This document shows, piece by piece, positions 46,449 to 58,732 of a DNA stretch of 64,000 nucleotides (the first letter of the stretch is position 1; each line of letters begins with the position of its first letter). The stretch is from Marinobacterium nitratireducens (GTDB taxonomy: Bacteria > Pseudomonadota > Gammaproteobacteria > Pseudomonadales > Balneatricaceae). Below the pieces are notes generated by a model that had not been told where the DNA came from, ran no database searches, and was given only the letters and a program-made list of their open reading frames with translations. A program made the position numbers and the translations under genes. The stretch lies in assembly GCF_014645375.1 (NCBI RefSeq), contig NZ_BMLT01000008.1, forward strand, positions 186,001 through 250,000, read 5' to 3'.

Positions 46449-47309
46449 TTAGTAGGCGCGGCCCTTCAACCAGCGCTGGGCCATGACCTTGGCCTGTTCG
46501 ATCTGATCGAGGGTCATTTGCTCGGTCGCCAGCTGCAGGCCGGTTTCACCCTGGCCGCGCACCGAGGCGATGCTGAACCACATATAGGCCTGCACAGCGT
46601 CCGGTTCGCCGCCTTTGCCCAGCAGGTGCATGGCGCCGAGGTTGTTCTGCGCGCCGGGGTGACCCTGTTCCGCCGCCATCCGGTACCAGCGGCGGGCCTC
46701 GGCGAAGTCCTGCGCTGTTCCCTTGCCGCCCTCGTACAGCACGCCAAGGCTGAACTGGGCGCTGGCATGACCCTGCTCGGCGGCCTGACGATACCAGTGC
46801 AGGGCGCGGCCGAAATCCCGGGCAACGCCACGACCGCTGTAGTAATGCGCGCCAAGGGTGAACTGGGCGGTCCGGTGGCCCTGCGCCGCTGCCCGCTCGA
46901 GCCACTTGGAGGCTTCCCGGGCATCCTCGGAGACACCCTCACCCCTGTCGTACAGCATTGCCAGGCGATACTGGGCGCTGGCGCTTCCCTGCTGGGCCGC
47001 GGCGCTAAACCAGCGCGCCGCTTCCAGCGGGTCGGCGGGGGTGCCCAGGCCCTGCTCGTACATCAGCGCCAGGTTGTACTGCGCTTCTTCTTCGCCCTCC
47101 TCGGCCAGGGCGCGGAACTGCTGCAGGGCGACGCTGAACTCGCCTTTTTCATACGCATCGAAGCCGGCCAGCAGGCTTGCGCCGAACGTCACAGGGGCGG
47201 CCAGCACAAGACAGAGGCCGAGAGTCGCGCCAAGCTGGCGCAGACGACGTGTCGATGGCAAGAGAAGGGTGGTCTGCTTAGTCACTGTCTGTCCCTGTTC
47301 CGTGTCCAA
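46449..47309 (-). CDS. Sel1-repeat (SLR/TPR) protein, probably exported
   Basis: 286 aa. An N-terminal hydrophobic segment (LGATLGLCLVLAAPVTFGA) looks like a signal peptide; a GTG nine codons in would place it better. Then at least five ~36-residue Sel1 units, e.g. AQYNLALMYEQGLGTPADPL, AQYRLAMLYDRGEGVSEDAR, AQFTLGAHYYSGRGVARDFG, AQFSLGVLYEGGKGTAQDFA. Sel1 proteins are scaffolds; partner unknown. Confidence 0.9.
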   Translation of the reverse strand: MDTEQGQTVTKQTTLLLPSTRRLRQLGATLGLCLVLAAPVTFGASLLAGFDAYEKGEFSVALQQFRALAEEGEEEAQYNLALMYEQGLGTPADPLEAARWFSAAAQQGSASAQYRLAMLYDRGEGVSEDAREASKWLERAAAQGHRTAQFTLGAHYYSGRGVARDFGRALHWYRQAAEQGHASAQFSLGVLYEGGKGTAQDFAEARRWYRMAAEQGHPGAQNNLGAMHLLGKGGEPDAVQAYMWFSIASVRGQGETGLQLATEQMTLDQIEQAKVMAQRWLKGRAY

Positions 47310-47579
47310 GTACCGGCAAAGGGGCGCTCAGCACAGCCGTCCATGGTCGGCATCTGCACGCTGAGGTCCTCGCTGCGAAATTTCCGAATCCGAAGTTTCG
47401 GCAAACCCCGATTGTAGCGCTGTTTCGGCAAAAGGTGCAGGTTCCCTAGACATAGGGAGGGGAAAAGCGGAACGTCGCGAACTCTTTGTCGCGCTTTGTA
47501 CCTCATTTTAGCGGACAGTTTGCGGACACTGAAAATGAATTGAGGTGGATAACGCTGCTTCAATGGGGGCCCTTCGCTG
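47310..47579. other. Intergenic stretch with GCGGACA repeats
   Basis: 270 bp without a supported gene. Near 47511-47532 it contains two direct GCGGACA copies (AGCGGACAGTTTGCGGACAC). Similar GCGGACA copies lie at 48894, 48926 and 48952, beyond vapBC. They may be worn ends of an IS or integrated element; I cannot name it. Confidence 0.4.
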
Positions 47580-47984
47580 TCAGGGGGATACCCAGTCCTC
47601 GATACGCAGACCCGGAACGCGCTCAAACTCCCGCAGGTTGTTGGTAACGACAATGAGGCCACGGCTGCGGGCATGACCGGCAATCATCTGGTCGTAGGGG
47701 CCGATCGGCGTCCCATTTTTCGCCAGTTCAGCTCGTAGCTGGCCGGTATGCTCGGCAGCTAGGTTGTCGTAACTCAGCACATCCAGGCGCCCGGTGAATC
47801 CTTCGATCACTTCAAGGTTCTTCTCCGGGGCCGCACTTTTCTCGGCGCCATAGATCAGTTCCATCAGGGTGACGGAGCTGATGCACAGTTGGCCATGGTG
47901 ACGGTTGAACGCCTGGCGTACCTGCTCAGGTTTATTCTTGATGGTGAAGATGCAGATATTGGTATCGAGCATGTACTTGAGCAT
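47580..47984 (-). CDS. vapC: VapC, PIN-domain toxin
   Basis: 134 aa PIN RNase. MLKYMLDTNICIFTIKNKPE (D7), SVTLMELIYGAEKS (Glu about 42), TPIGPYDQMIAGHARSRGLI (Asp about 97) and TNNLREFERVPGLRIEDW. Closest in pattern to the enterobacterial/Haemophilus VapC group that cleaves initiator tRNA. Its start shares one base with the vapB stop (TAATG). Confidence 0.96.
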   Translation of the reverse strand: MLKYMLDTNICIFTIKNKPEQVRQAFNRHHGQLCISSVTLMELIYGAEKSAAPEKNLEVIEGFTGRLDVLSYDNLAAEHTGQLRAELAKNGTPIGPYDQMIAGHARSRGLIVVTNNLREFERVPGLRIEDWVSP

Positions 47985-48211
47985 TAAAACGCTTCCCGCT
48001 CCTGATCAGAAGGCTGTTCTCGCTCAGACATGAAGTCGGCAGTGACACTTGGGCCGTCGAACCAGCTATCCCAGGACTCCCCGGCTGGCGTAATGATGCG
48101 GGTATGTCCGACCGCAATGATTTCCACGCGCTTCACGTTTTCGGGCAGCGCTACCGCTTTGGGCAGGCGTACGGCCTGACTTCGGTTGCTCTTGAATACA
48201 GTTGTTTCCAT
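47984..48211 (-). CDS. vapB: VapB, AbrB-type antitoxin
   Basis: 75 aa from ATG 48211 with GGAGGGC upstream; an earlier ATG at 48277 adds residues with no family match. METTVFKSNRSQAVRLPKAV is the SpoVT/AbrB swapped-hairpin DNA-binding start; C-terminal tail wraps VapC. Confidence 0.95.
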   Translation of the reverse strand: METTVFKSNRSQAVRLPKAVALPENVKRVEIIAVGHTRIITPAGESWDSWFDGPSVTADFMSEREQPSDQEREAF

Positions 48212-48226
48212 ATGCCCTCCTGTGCT

Positions 48227-48249
48227 GGGATATACAAAACGTATATCCC
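48227..48249. promoter_or_regulatory. Palindromic operator upstream of vapBC
   Basis: GGGATATAC (48227-48235), 5-bp spacer, GTATATCCC (48241-48249): a perfect 9-bp inverted repeat 16 bp before the vapB ATG. Position and symmetry fit VapBC autorepression. Confidence 0.75.
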
Positions 48250-48312
48250 ATAGTAGCTTTATGTTTGAACAAGTCAATGCTATTGGGTTCGCATGAGTCT
48301 ATGCGTTGGTCG

Positions 48313-48459
48313 TCAGGCCGCTACCTTACTGGCCAGTCGTCGTTCCTTTAGCCCCTGTTCGATGATCTCGAACAGTTCGTCTTTGGTGACCTTCCGTTGG
48401 TTGCAGTAGCCCATAAAGTCGGCCCGCCCTGCGGGGCTTTCAGCGCGAACCAGTCTCAT
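48313..48459 (-). pseudogene. Small unassigned ORF, possibly a gene remnant
   Basis: Frame reads MRLVRAESPAGRADFMGYCN, then QRKVTKDELFEIIEQGLKER and RLASKVAA before a stop. It stays open about 20 codons further upstream (to a stop near 48543) without a better start. The amphipathic helical composition looks protein-like, but I do not recognise it. It may be the end of a larger gene lost when the integrase next to it decayed. Confidence 0.3.
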
Positions 48460-48699
48460 TGTTACAGCTTCTCGACAGGCCACCAGCATGCCTTCAAAGC
48501 TGCGCCTCGATTCCGGCTCGCGCTGAAAGCCAGAGACTCATTGGGGCTTATTCATAGGTTCCTAATGTTGTTGCGGGCGTAGATCGATAGTAGGCGCGCC
48601 GAGCGCAAAGCCGACGTTCTTTCGTTGCCGATGCCGGGACGCTTGTACAGGCGTTTCTCCATGAGACCGGGGGGACGGGGGATAGAACTCGGCGTTGTG

Positions 48700-48890
48700 C
48701 TCGAGGATGGTCCAGAGCGGGTGTACATGGTGCCGGGAAGAGTCCAGGCGGAAGTTCTGCAGCGCTTCGGGATACTGGTCCCGGATTACCTTAGGCGACA
48801 GCTCGATTTTGGCGTGGGTGCCTGACGATGCGCGATGCCCACCTGGCGCCGGAGCACCTGCAGGATGCGGCCACCCTGACCCGCTTGTGA
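48700..48890 (+). pseudogene. Tyrosine recombinase (integrase) C-terminal remnant
   Basis: The last segment MRDAHLAPEHLQDAATLTRL (48828-48887) is the typical end of a phage-type tyrosine integrase (RYAHLAPEHL...). Just upstream, in another frame, TLGDSSILAWV resembles the LGHSSI motif that precedes it, so at least one frameshift is present. No intact integrase remains. It lies about 100 bp from the 3' end of tRNA-Ile(CAT), a usual integration target. Confidence 0.6.
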
Positions 48891-48988
48891 AAAATGCGGA
48901 CACGATTGACGTAGTAAAGGAAGGCGGACAATAGGGAAGAATCGGATGATCGCGGACACTCAGGCATCGCCTAAGTGTTTGAAAAGAT

Positions 48989-49065
48989 TGGTGGGCCCAG
49001 CAGGACTCGAACCTGCGACCAATGGATTATGAGTCCACTGCTCTAACCAACTGAGCTATAGGCCC
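48989..49065 (-). tRNA. ileX: tRNA-Ile(CAT), lysidine-modified type (ileX-like)
   Basis: 77 nt including encoded CCA. Cloverleaf: acceptor GGGCCTA/TGGGCCC, D arm GCTC...GAGC, anticodon stem GTGGA-CTCATAA-TCCAT with anticodon CAT, T arm GCAGG-TTCGAGT-CCTGC. A GGGCC acceptor with A73 points to the minor Ile2 species rather than elongator Met (GGCTACG). In E. coli, ileX also neighbours rpoD. Isotype choice is by pattern; the tRNA itself is certain. Confidence 0.9.
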
Positions 49066-49504
49066 GAAAGGAGGGCAAATTATAGCGATTGTGTTGGGCT
49101 GCGCCAATAGATCTTTGAATTTGTTGGGTTTAGGTTAGGGAATCTGTGTGGGGGCAGGCTGCGCTGGGATGGAAAACGAGTCTCGGTACGCGGTGCGAGG
49201 TCCGGATACCGGGATGGGCATGATGCCGGAGGCCGCCAGCGCCGCTGTGCGAATATTCATGGGGCGGGTGAAAGTGTTGAGTATCGGGGTGTTCGCCCAC
49301 GGAGTGGGCTCCTACCGTTTCACCCGTCACCCGTCACCCGTCACCCGTCACCCGTCACCCGTCACCCGTCACGCGCCATCCCTGGCGGTGACCCGTCACA
49401 ATTGTCGGAGCCGAGTTTCTCGGCGATCCGGGCGATACCATGGTGCTTGGTGATTCGCTCGCGGAGCGAGTTCCTGCAGGTTTTCCGGATCGCTCCGCCA
49501 CCGT
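49066..49504. repeat. Gap between tRNA and rpoD: REP plus 7-mer array
   Basis: A REP TTCGCCCACGGAGTGGGCTC (49293-49312) followed by about 7.5 CGTCACC units (to 49373), with GTGACCCGTCAC shortly after. The rest (about 49066-49290 and 49400-49500) shows no supported gene. Confidence 0.8.
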
Positions 49505-49537
49505 AACAAAAACGCAGCCGGTTGGCTGCGTTTTGTA
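49505..49537 (-). terminator. Rho-independent terminator of rpoD operon
   Basis: On the minus strand AACGCAGCC-AACC-GGCTGCGTT followed by a T-rich tract: a 9-bp perfect stem, 4-nt loop, 76 bp after the rpoD stop. Confidence 0.9.
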
Positions 49538-49612
49538 CAGGGATGTACTTGTCCTGCGAGCACATGGATGTGCAGGAGCAGGGTTTATACAACGGTATCT
49601 CGGCTCTGCAGC

Positions 49613-51466
<1,854 letters not shown>

Positions 51467-51516
51467 AGAGGCCCTACGAGACGATGAAAGATGGGTAGCC
51501 TGAAAGAGAGCGCGGT

Positions 51517-51522
51517 ATTATA
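51517..51522 (-). promoter_or_regulatory. Candidate -10 of an internal rpoD promoter
   Basis: TATAAT on the minus strand (51522 to 51517) about 50 bp before the rpoD ATG. A TTGACC lies only 12 bp upstream of it and a weak TGGATT at 17 bp, so the -35 is unclear. Confidence 0.4.
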
Positions 51523-51635
51523 CATTTCAGTGCCGGTCAAATCCAGTTGACAGTTATTTTTCGCGGCTGTTCCTGTATAAAAGTAGACCAGATTGGCGCA
51601 TTGAGAGTTGTTTGTAACGGCACGTTTCGCTGGCG

Positions 51636-51676
51636 TTTGCGCCTGCAATGCCAGGCTTCCCATCATCCCTGGCGGT
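51636..51676 (+). repeat. ~39-bp element copy between dnaG and rpoD
   Basis: TTTGCGCCTGCAATGCCAGG to CCCTGGCGG; diverged copy of the 2330-2369 element. Placed in the 249-bp dnaG-rpoD gap. Confidence 0.65.
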
Positions 51677-51715
51677 TGCTGCGCTCAATGCCCTGCGATA
51701 TCGAATCCGACCGGC

Positions 51716-53593
51716 TCAGTGCTGGCGTCTGGCCAGCAGTTCGTTCAGGCGCTGCTTCTCGTCGCGGGTCAGCGGTGACTGGCGGTTTTTCCTCAGCAGC
51801 GCGTCGAGTTCGCCTTCCGGGCGATGGACCTGGATCAGCCGGTTGATATTGTCCTTCAGTTCCTGTTCGGGGTCCTGGTGCAGCGGGCTGTTGTGGGCGA
51901 TCTCGTTCAGCAGCATCAGCCAGGCCGCGTGCTGCGGCTCGTCCTGCCAGTCGACCACCAGGGTGCCGAGCGAGGCGCCGGGGGTCTGCTGCAGGTAATC
52001 GATCAGCGCGATCAGCACGTCGCTGTTCGGCTCCTTCAATCCCTTCAGGTCGCTCGCGGCCGGCAGTCTGTCGGCCAGCTGCGGGAAATGCAGCAGGCAG
52101 GAGATGGCCTTGTCGCAGAGGTTCAGGTTGCTGCGAGATCCGCGGCGCTGCTGCCGTGGCGTCGGTGCGCCGGCATCCGTGATCGGCGCCGGCGACCAGG
52201 TGCCGGGCATGGCATCGCGCTCGGGCGGGGGCGGTGGAGTCGGCGCGGTTGTCGTTGCGGTTGGCGAAGCCGGAGCCGTGGCCTGGTGCAGGTTGATGAC
52301 GCTGTTGATCTGCTCGAGCGACAGGCCGGTGATTTCGCAGATGCGCTCCAGCATCATCTGCTGCAGCAGGCCCGGCTGCATGTCGCGGATCAGCGGCAGC
52401 GCTTCGGTGCTGAAGCGGGCGCGGCCGTCCATGCTTTCGAGGTCCGCCTGCTCGGTCAGCGAGCGGAAAAAGAATTCCGACAGCGGCAGCGCTTCGTCAA
52501 GGCGGGCGCTGAAGGCATCGCTGCCCTCGCGCCGTACCAGGCTGTCCGGGTCCTCGCCTTCCGGCAGAAACAGGAAGCGGGCTTCCTGGCCGTCGCGGAT
52601 CACCGGCAGGGTGGTTTCCAGCGCGCGGCTTGCGGCCTTGCGGCCGGCGGCATCGCCGTCGAAGCAGAACACCACCTCGGGCACCAGCTTGAACAGCCGC
52701 TCGAGATGCTGGGCGGTGGTGGCGGTGCCGAGGGTCGCGACAGCGTAGCGGATGCCGTACTGGGCCAGGCCGACGACGTCCATGTAGCCTTCGACGATGA
52801 TCAGACGCTGCAGCTGGGCGTTGGCCTGGCGGGCTTCGTAAAGGCCGTAGAGTTCGCGGCTCTTGTGGAAGGTCTCGGTTTCCGGCGAGTTGAGATACTT
52901 GGGTTTCTCGTCGCCCAGCACGCGGCCGCCGAAGGCGATCACCCGTCCGCGCATGTCGCGGATCGGGAACATGATGCGCTCGCGGAAGCGGTCGTAGTGG
53001 CTGTGCCGTTCCTCGTTGTGAATCAGCATGCCGGCCTGTTCGAGGCCTTCGAGGCGCCGGCTGTCGGTGCCGAGTGCCTGCATCAGGTTTTCCCAGCCCG
53101 GCGGCGCGAAGCCGATACCGAACGCCTTGGCCACCTGCCCGGTGAGGCCGCGGCCCTTGAGGTAGTCGATGGCGAGCTGGCGCTGCGGGTGTCTGAGCAG
53201 CTGTTCTTCATAAAAGCGCGCGGCTTCGTCAAGAATGCCGTAGAGGTCCTTAAGGTGCTTGTCGCGCTGCGCCTGCTGCGGACTGCTGTTCTCGCGCGGG
53301 ACCTCGAGACCGACCAGTCGGGCCAGTTCCTCGACCGCGGCGGGGAAGTCGAGGCGATCGTATTCCATCAGGAAGCCGATGGCGTTGCCGCCGGCGCCGC
53401 AGCCAAAACAGTAGTAGAACTGCTTGTCGGGGCTGACGCTGAACGACGGAGATTTTTCCTTGTGGAAGGGGCACAGGCCGGAGTAGTTCTTGCCGGCGCG
53501 CTTGAGCTTGTCGACCCGTCCGTCGACCACGTCGAGGATGTTGACGCGGGCCAGAAGATCGTCAATGAAGTACTGCGGAATGCGTCCAGCCAT
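51716..53593 (-). CDS. dnaG: DnaG primase
   Basis: 625 aa. Zinc-binding domain CPFHKEKSPSFSVSPDK with C41, H44 and later YYCFGCGAGG (C62, C65); RNA-polymerase domain with GRVIAFGGRVL and TOPRIM RLIIVEGYMDVVGLAQYG, then CFDGDAAGRKAASRAL; a Pro/Thr-rich linker (about 455-480) and a C-terminal DnaB-binding helicase-interaction domain. Synthesises primers for replication. Confidence 0.98.
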   Translation of the reverse strand: MAGRIPQYFIDDLLARVNILDVVDGRVDKLKRAGKNYSGLCPFHKEKSPSFSVSPDKQFYYCFGCGAGGNAIGFLMEYDRLDFPAAVEELARLVGLEVPRENSSPQQAQRDKHLKDLYGILDEAARFYEEQLLRHPQRQLAIDYLKGRGLTGQVAKAFGIGFAPPGWENLMQALGTDSRRLEGLEQAGMLIHNEERHSHYDRFRERIMFPIRDMRGRVIAFGGRVLGDEKPKYLNSPETETFHKSRELYGLYEARQANAQLQRLIIVEGYMDVVGLAQYGIRYAVATLGTATTAQHLERLFKLVPEVVFCFDGDAAGRKAASRALETTLPVIRDGQEARFLFLPEGEDPDSLVRREGSDAFSARLDEALPLSEFFFRSLTEQADLESMDGRARFSTEALPLIRDMQPGLLQQMMLERICEITGLSLEQINSVINLHQATAPASPTATTTAPTPPPPPERDAMPGTWSPAPITDAGAPTPRQQRRGSRSNLNLCDKAISCLLHFPQLADRLPAASDLKGLKEPNSDVLIALIDYLQQTPGASLGTLVVDWQDEPQHAAWLMLLNEIAHNSPLHQDPEQELKDNINRLIQVHRPEGELDALLRKNRQSPLTRDEKQRLNELLARRQH

Positions 53594-53626
53594 GGTGGAC
53601 CTGCTGAAGGAGAGTCAGCGCGGAGT

Positions 53627-54076
53627 CTAACCGGCCAGCTTGGCTTTGACGAGTTTCGAGACGACACCCATGTCGGCGCGTCCCAGAATCTGGGGTTTGA
53701 GAATGCCCATTACCTTGCCCATGTCCTGCATCGACTGGGCAGAGGATTCGCTGACGGCCTGGTCCACGAGACCGGCCAGTTCTTCTTCGGTAAGCGCTTG
53801 CGGCAGGAAAGTTTTAATCACCTCCAGCTCCTGTCGCTCCTGGTCGGCCAGATCCTGGCGACCCGCTTCGTCAAACTGCGAGATTGAATCGCGGCGCTGT
53901 TTCTGCATTTTGTCCAGCACCGCCATTACACGCGTGTCGTTCAGTTCGATGCGCTCGTCGACCTCGATGCGCTTGATCTCAGCCTGAATCATGCGGATGG
54001 TACCCAGGCGTGCCTTGTCTTTGGCGCGCATGGCGGATTTCATCTCGGCGTTGATTCGTAGCTTGAGTTCGGACAT
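53627..54076 (-). CDS. yqeY: GatB/YqeY domain protein
   Basis: 149 aa. LKLRINAEMKSAMRAKDKAR, IEVDERIELNDTRVMAVLDK and the C-terminal tRNA-binding-like MGKVMGILKPQILGRADMG. YqeY resembles the GatB tail domain of amidotransferases; role unknown. Between rpsU and dnaG, as in pseudomonads. Confidence 0.93.
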   Translation of the reverse strand: MSELKLRINAEMKSAMRAKDKARLGTIRMIQAEIKRIEVDERIELNDTRVMAVLDKMQKQRRDSISQFDEAGRQDLADQERQELEVIKTFLPQALTEEELAGLVDQAVSESSAQSMQDMGKVMGILKPQILGRADMGVVSKLVKAKLAG

Positions 54077-54147
54077 CGTTACTGCCTCGCGGCTGGGTCG
54101 TTCAACATGGCGCTCGTCTTCAGGGACGCGCGTTCAATCCCGATCGA

Positions 54148-54363
54148 TCAGTACAGGCGTACGCGGCGAGCCTGCTCGCGCGAAACCTTCTTCATGTGAC
54201 GCTTGACGGCAGCGGCAGCTTTGCGCTTGCGAACCGAAGTCGGCTTCTCGTAGAACTCACGACGACGGACTTCAGCCAGGACACCGGCTTTTTCGCAGGA
54301 ACGCTTGAAGCGACGCAGAGCAACGTCAAACGGCTCGTTTTCTTTAACTTTAACGCTAGGCAT
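54148..54363 (-). CDS. rpsU: 30S ribosomal protein bS21
   Basis: 71 aa, the standard size: [40 protein letters not shown] and a basic C-terminus. First gene of the macromolecular-synthesis operon. Confidence 0.98.
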   Translation of the reverse strand: MPSVKVKENEPFDVALRRFKRSCEKAGVLAEVRRREFYEKPTSVRKRKAAAAVKRHMKKVSREQARRVRLY

Positions 54364-54603
54364 CTATCTAAGACCTTGCTTGTTGATTAATCGGATCGGG
54401 TTTCTCACCCAGGCAGTTGTCGCTGTCGGGCAAATTTCACCGACGGCAACAGCGGATATGCAGTTACCCAGCTCTGAGCGAGGGGCAAAATTTTAGCGCC
54501 GGCGGGCTTGAAGTGCAATAGTCGCCGGTTTGGGCGATAATGCGCCCGTTTGGCGGGTGTCGGCGACACCCTTCATTTAGGCAATGGGCGAAGAACACGA
54601 CAG

Positions 54604-55632
54604 ATGCGAGTACTGGGAATCGAAACGTCCTGCGACGAAACCGGCGTGGCGATCTACGACAGCGAGCAGGGGCTGCTCGGCGATGCACTCTACAGCCAGA
54701 TAGACATGCACGCCGAGTACGGCGGGGTGGTGCCGGAACTGGCATCGCGCGACCACGTACGCAAGCTGCTGCCGCTGGTGCGCGAGGTGCTCGAGCAGGC
54801 CGGCCTCGAGAAGTCCGGTCTCGATGCCATCGCCTACACCTCCGGCCCCGGCCTGATCGGGGCGCTGATGGTCGGCGCCTCCACGGCGCGGTCGATGGCC
54901 TTCGGCCTCGGCATTCCGGCGATCGGCGTGCATCACATGGAAGGCCACCTGCTGGCGCCGATGCTGGAAGACAATCCGCCGGCGTTTCCCTTTGTCGCGC
55001 TGCTGGTATCCGGTGGCCACACCCAGCTGGTGCGGGTTGACGGCATCGGCGAATACGAACTGCTCGGCGAATCCCTCGACGATGCTGCCGGCGAAGCCTT
55101 CGACAAGGCGGCCAAGATGCTGGGCCTGGACTATCCGGGCGGTCCCGAGGTGGCGCGTCTGGCGCAGCAGGGCGATGTGTCGCGGTTTCGCTTTCCGCGG
55201 CCGATGACCGACCGCCCCGGGCTGGACTTCAGTTTCTCGGGGCTCAAGACCTTTACCCTCAATACCGCCAACAGCCTGCGCGATGCCGATGGCAGGCTCG
55301 ATGATCGGAGCAGGGCGGATATTGCCGCCGCCTTCGAGTCGGCGGTTGTCGATACCCTGGCGATCAAATGCCGGCGTGCACTGCAGCAGACCGGGCTGCG
55401 TCAGCTGATCATCGCCGGTGGCGTCAGTGCCAACAGGCGGCTGCGGGAAAGGCTCGACGAGATGGTGCGCAAGGAGCGGGCGAAATTGTTCTACGCCCGT
55501 CCGCAGTTCTGCACCGACAACGGCGCCATGATCGCCTACGCCGGCTGTCAGCGCCTGCTGGCCGGGCAGCACAGCGATCTTGCCATCCGCGTGCGCCCGC
55601 GCTGGCCGATGGACACGCTGCCGCCTTTGTAA
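54604..55632 (+). CDS. tsaD: TsaD, tRNA threonylcarbamoyladenosine synthase subunit
   Basis: 342 aa from ATG 54604 (an in-frame earlier start at 54550 is in the promoter region). [33 protein letters not shown] with the metal-binding histidines (HxxxH; about 111-115), VSGGHTQLV, and [13 protein letters not shown] late. Transfers threonylcarbamoyl to A37 of ANN-decoding tRNAs. Divergent from rpsU, convergent with plsY. Confidence 0.97.
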   Translation: MRVLGIETSCDETGVAIYDSEQGLLGDALYSQIDMHAEYGGVVPELASRDHVRKLLPLVREVLEQAGLEKSGLDAIAYTSGPGLIGALMVGASTARSMAFGLGIPAIGVHHMEGHLLAPMLEDNPPAFPFVALLVSGGHTQLVRVDGIGEYELLGESLDDAAGEAFDKAAKMLGLDYPGGPEVARLAQQGDVSRFRFPRPMTDRPGLDFSFSGLKTFTLNTANSLRDADGRLDDRSRADIAAAFESAVVDTLAIKCRRALQQTGLRQLIIAGGVSANRRLRERLDEMVRKERAKLFYARPQFCTDNGAMIAYAGCQRLLAGQHSDLAIRVRPRWPMDTLPPL

Positions 55633-55887
55633 GGTGCGGCGGGTGCGGTGTTGTTCGCGGCGGGCAAGTGCCGGTAAATTTGGGTTCGCCGCTACCACAG
55701 ATAATCACAGAGCCGCTCGGGCACCTATAACACCTGCACGAGCCCGGTCCCCGGGCGAACCGGGTCAGGCTTAGACGATGAGGATGTGCCGCGCTCCTGA
55801 CAAATCGCCCGCAGAGCGGGCTCCTACGCAAGACCTGGGTGCCCGGCCGGACGCCCGTAGGCGCCGCGTCCCGCGGCGAATCCCCCG
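55633..55887. repeat. REP-rich convergent gap between tsaD and plsY
   Basis: GTTCGCGGCGGGCAAGTGCC with TTGGGTTCGCCGCTACCA (55654-55695), and TCGCCCGCAGAGCGGGCTCC (55806-55825) with a following GTAGGCGCCGCGTCCCGCGG (55858-55877). No gene. Confidence 0.75.
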
Positions 55888-56463
55888 TCAAAGCCGTCGT
55901 TCTTCACCCGCCAGCAGGCGCTGGATATTGTCGTGGTGGCGCAGGATAAGCAGTGCCGATATCAGCAACACGGCCCCCAGCAGGCCCGGCAGCAGCAGCC
56001 AGGTCGCCAGCGGCGTGACCAGGGCGGTGGTGATGGAGGCCAGCGACGCGGTTTTGCTGAGCAGTGCGATCAGAACCCAGCTCGCCAGTGCCACTATACC
56101 GAGCGACGGACTCAGAGCCAGCAGCACGCCGAAGGTGGTGGCCATGCCCTTGCCGCCGTGGCGTTGTCCGAAGGCCGGGAACAGGTGGCCGATCACGGCG
56201 GCGACGCCGCAGAGCCCCGCCATGAACTGTGTCAGTTCGGCCCAGTAGGCAAGAAAGACCGCGGATGCGCCCTTGGCAAGGTCGCCGAACAGCGTGAGCA
56301 GCGCGGCCAAAGGGCCGCCGAGGCGCAGGACGTTGGTGGCGCCAGGGTTTCCGGAGCCGTGCCGGCGCGGATCGGCGATGCCGAGGGCGCGGCAGACGAC
56401 TACGGCGGTGGGAATGCAGCCGAGCAGATAGGACAGCGCCAGCAGTGGCGCCCAGGTCAGCAT
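55888..56463 (-). CDS. plsY: PlsY, acyl-phosphate glycerol-3-phosphate acyltransferase
   Basis: 191 aa from ATG 56463 (MLTWAPLLALSYLLGCIPTA); an upstream start at 56538 lacks conservation. Membrane protein with GSGNPGATNVLRLGGPLAAL (loop motif), AAVIGHLFPAFGQRHGGKGM (glycine-rich motif) and a third loop at the C-terminus. First acylation in phospholipid synthesis. Confidence 0.96.
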   Translation of the reverse strand: MLTWAPLLALSYLLGCIPTAVVVCRALGIADPRRHGSGNPGATNVLRLGGPLAALLTLFGDLAKGASAVFLAYWAELTQFMAGLCGVAAVIGHLFPAFGQRHGGKGMATTFGVLLALSPSLGIVALASWVLIALLSKTASLASITTALVTPLATWLLLPGLLGAVLLISALLILRHHDNIQRLLAGEERRL

Positions 56464-56743
56464 GTTAGATTCCGCCACCGCATGTCTCCGCAGTATTGAC
56501 TCATGCTGACAGTGATACCTGAACTGGCGGGACGGCACAACCGGTCAGTTTTTATTCCTCTTTTAAATCAAAAGTTTATATATTTCGCCCTCAGGTGCGA
56601 GCGACATTGGTTTCTCATTTAATTTAAAAAATAAAATAATACTATTATTAAATAAACTTAATAAAATAATAGATCTGACGCACACTCAAGCTGTCACCTG
56701 AGCCCGGTAGGGTACGGGGTAATTCAACGGGAGGTGTTGGGAT
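56464..56743. other. AT-rich promoter region before acetoacetyl-CoA synthetase
   Basis: About 56545-56680 is a run of A/T-rich DNA (e.g. TTTAATTTAAAAAATAAAAT, AATAAACTTAATAAAATAAT) unlike the rest of the chromosomal flanks. No gene. It likely carries regulatory sites for the plus-strand synthetase; I did not find a clear -35/-10 pair. Confidence 0.6.
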
Positions 56744-58690
<1,947 letters not shown>

Positions 58691-58732
58691 GCACCTAAGG
58701 AACCTATGAAGCGAAGAGCGCACCCGCGCGGT

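Noticed and set aside
48562-48903. 113-aa minus-strand ORF beside the tRNA
   Set aside because: Overlaps the integrase remnant on the plus strand and shows no recognisable domain.
51824-53887. 687-aa plus-strand open frame opposite dnaG and yqeY
   Set aside because: Covers two well-supported genes on the other strand; composition is typical of antisense shadows.
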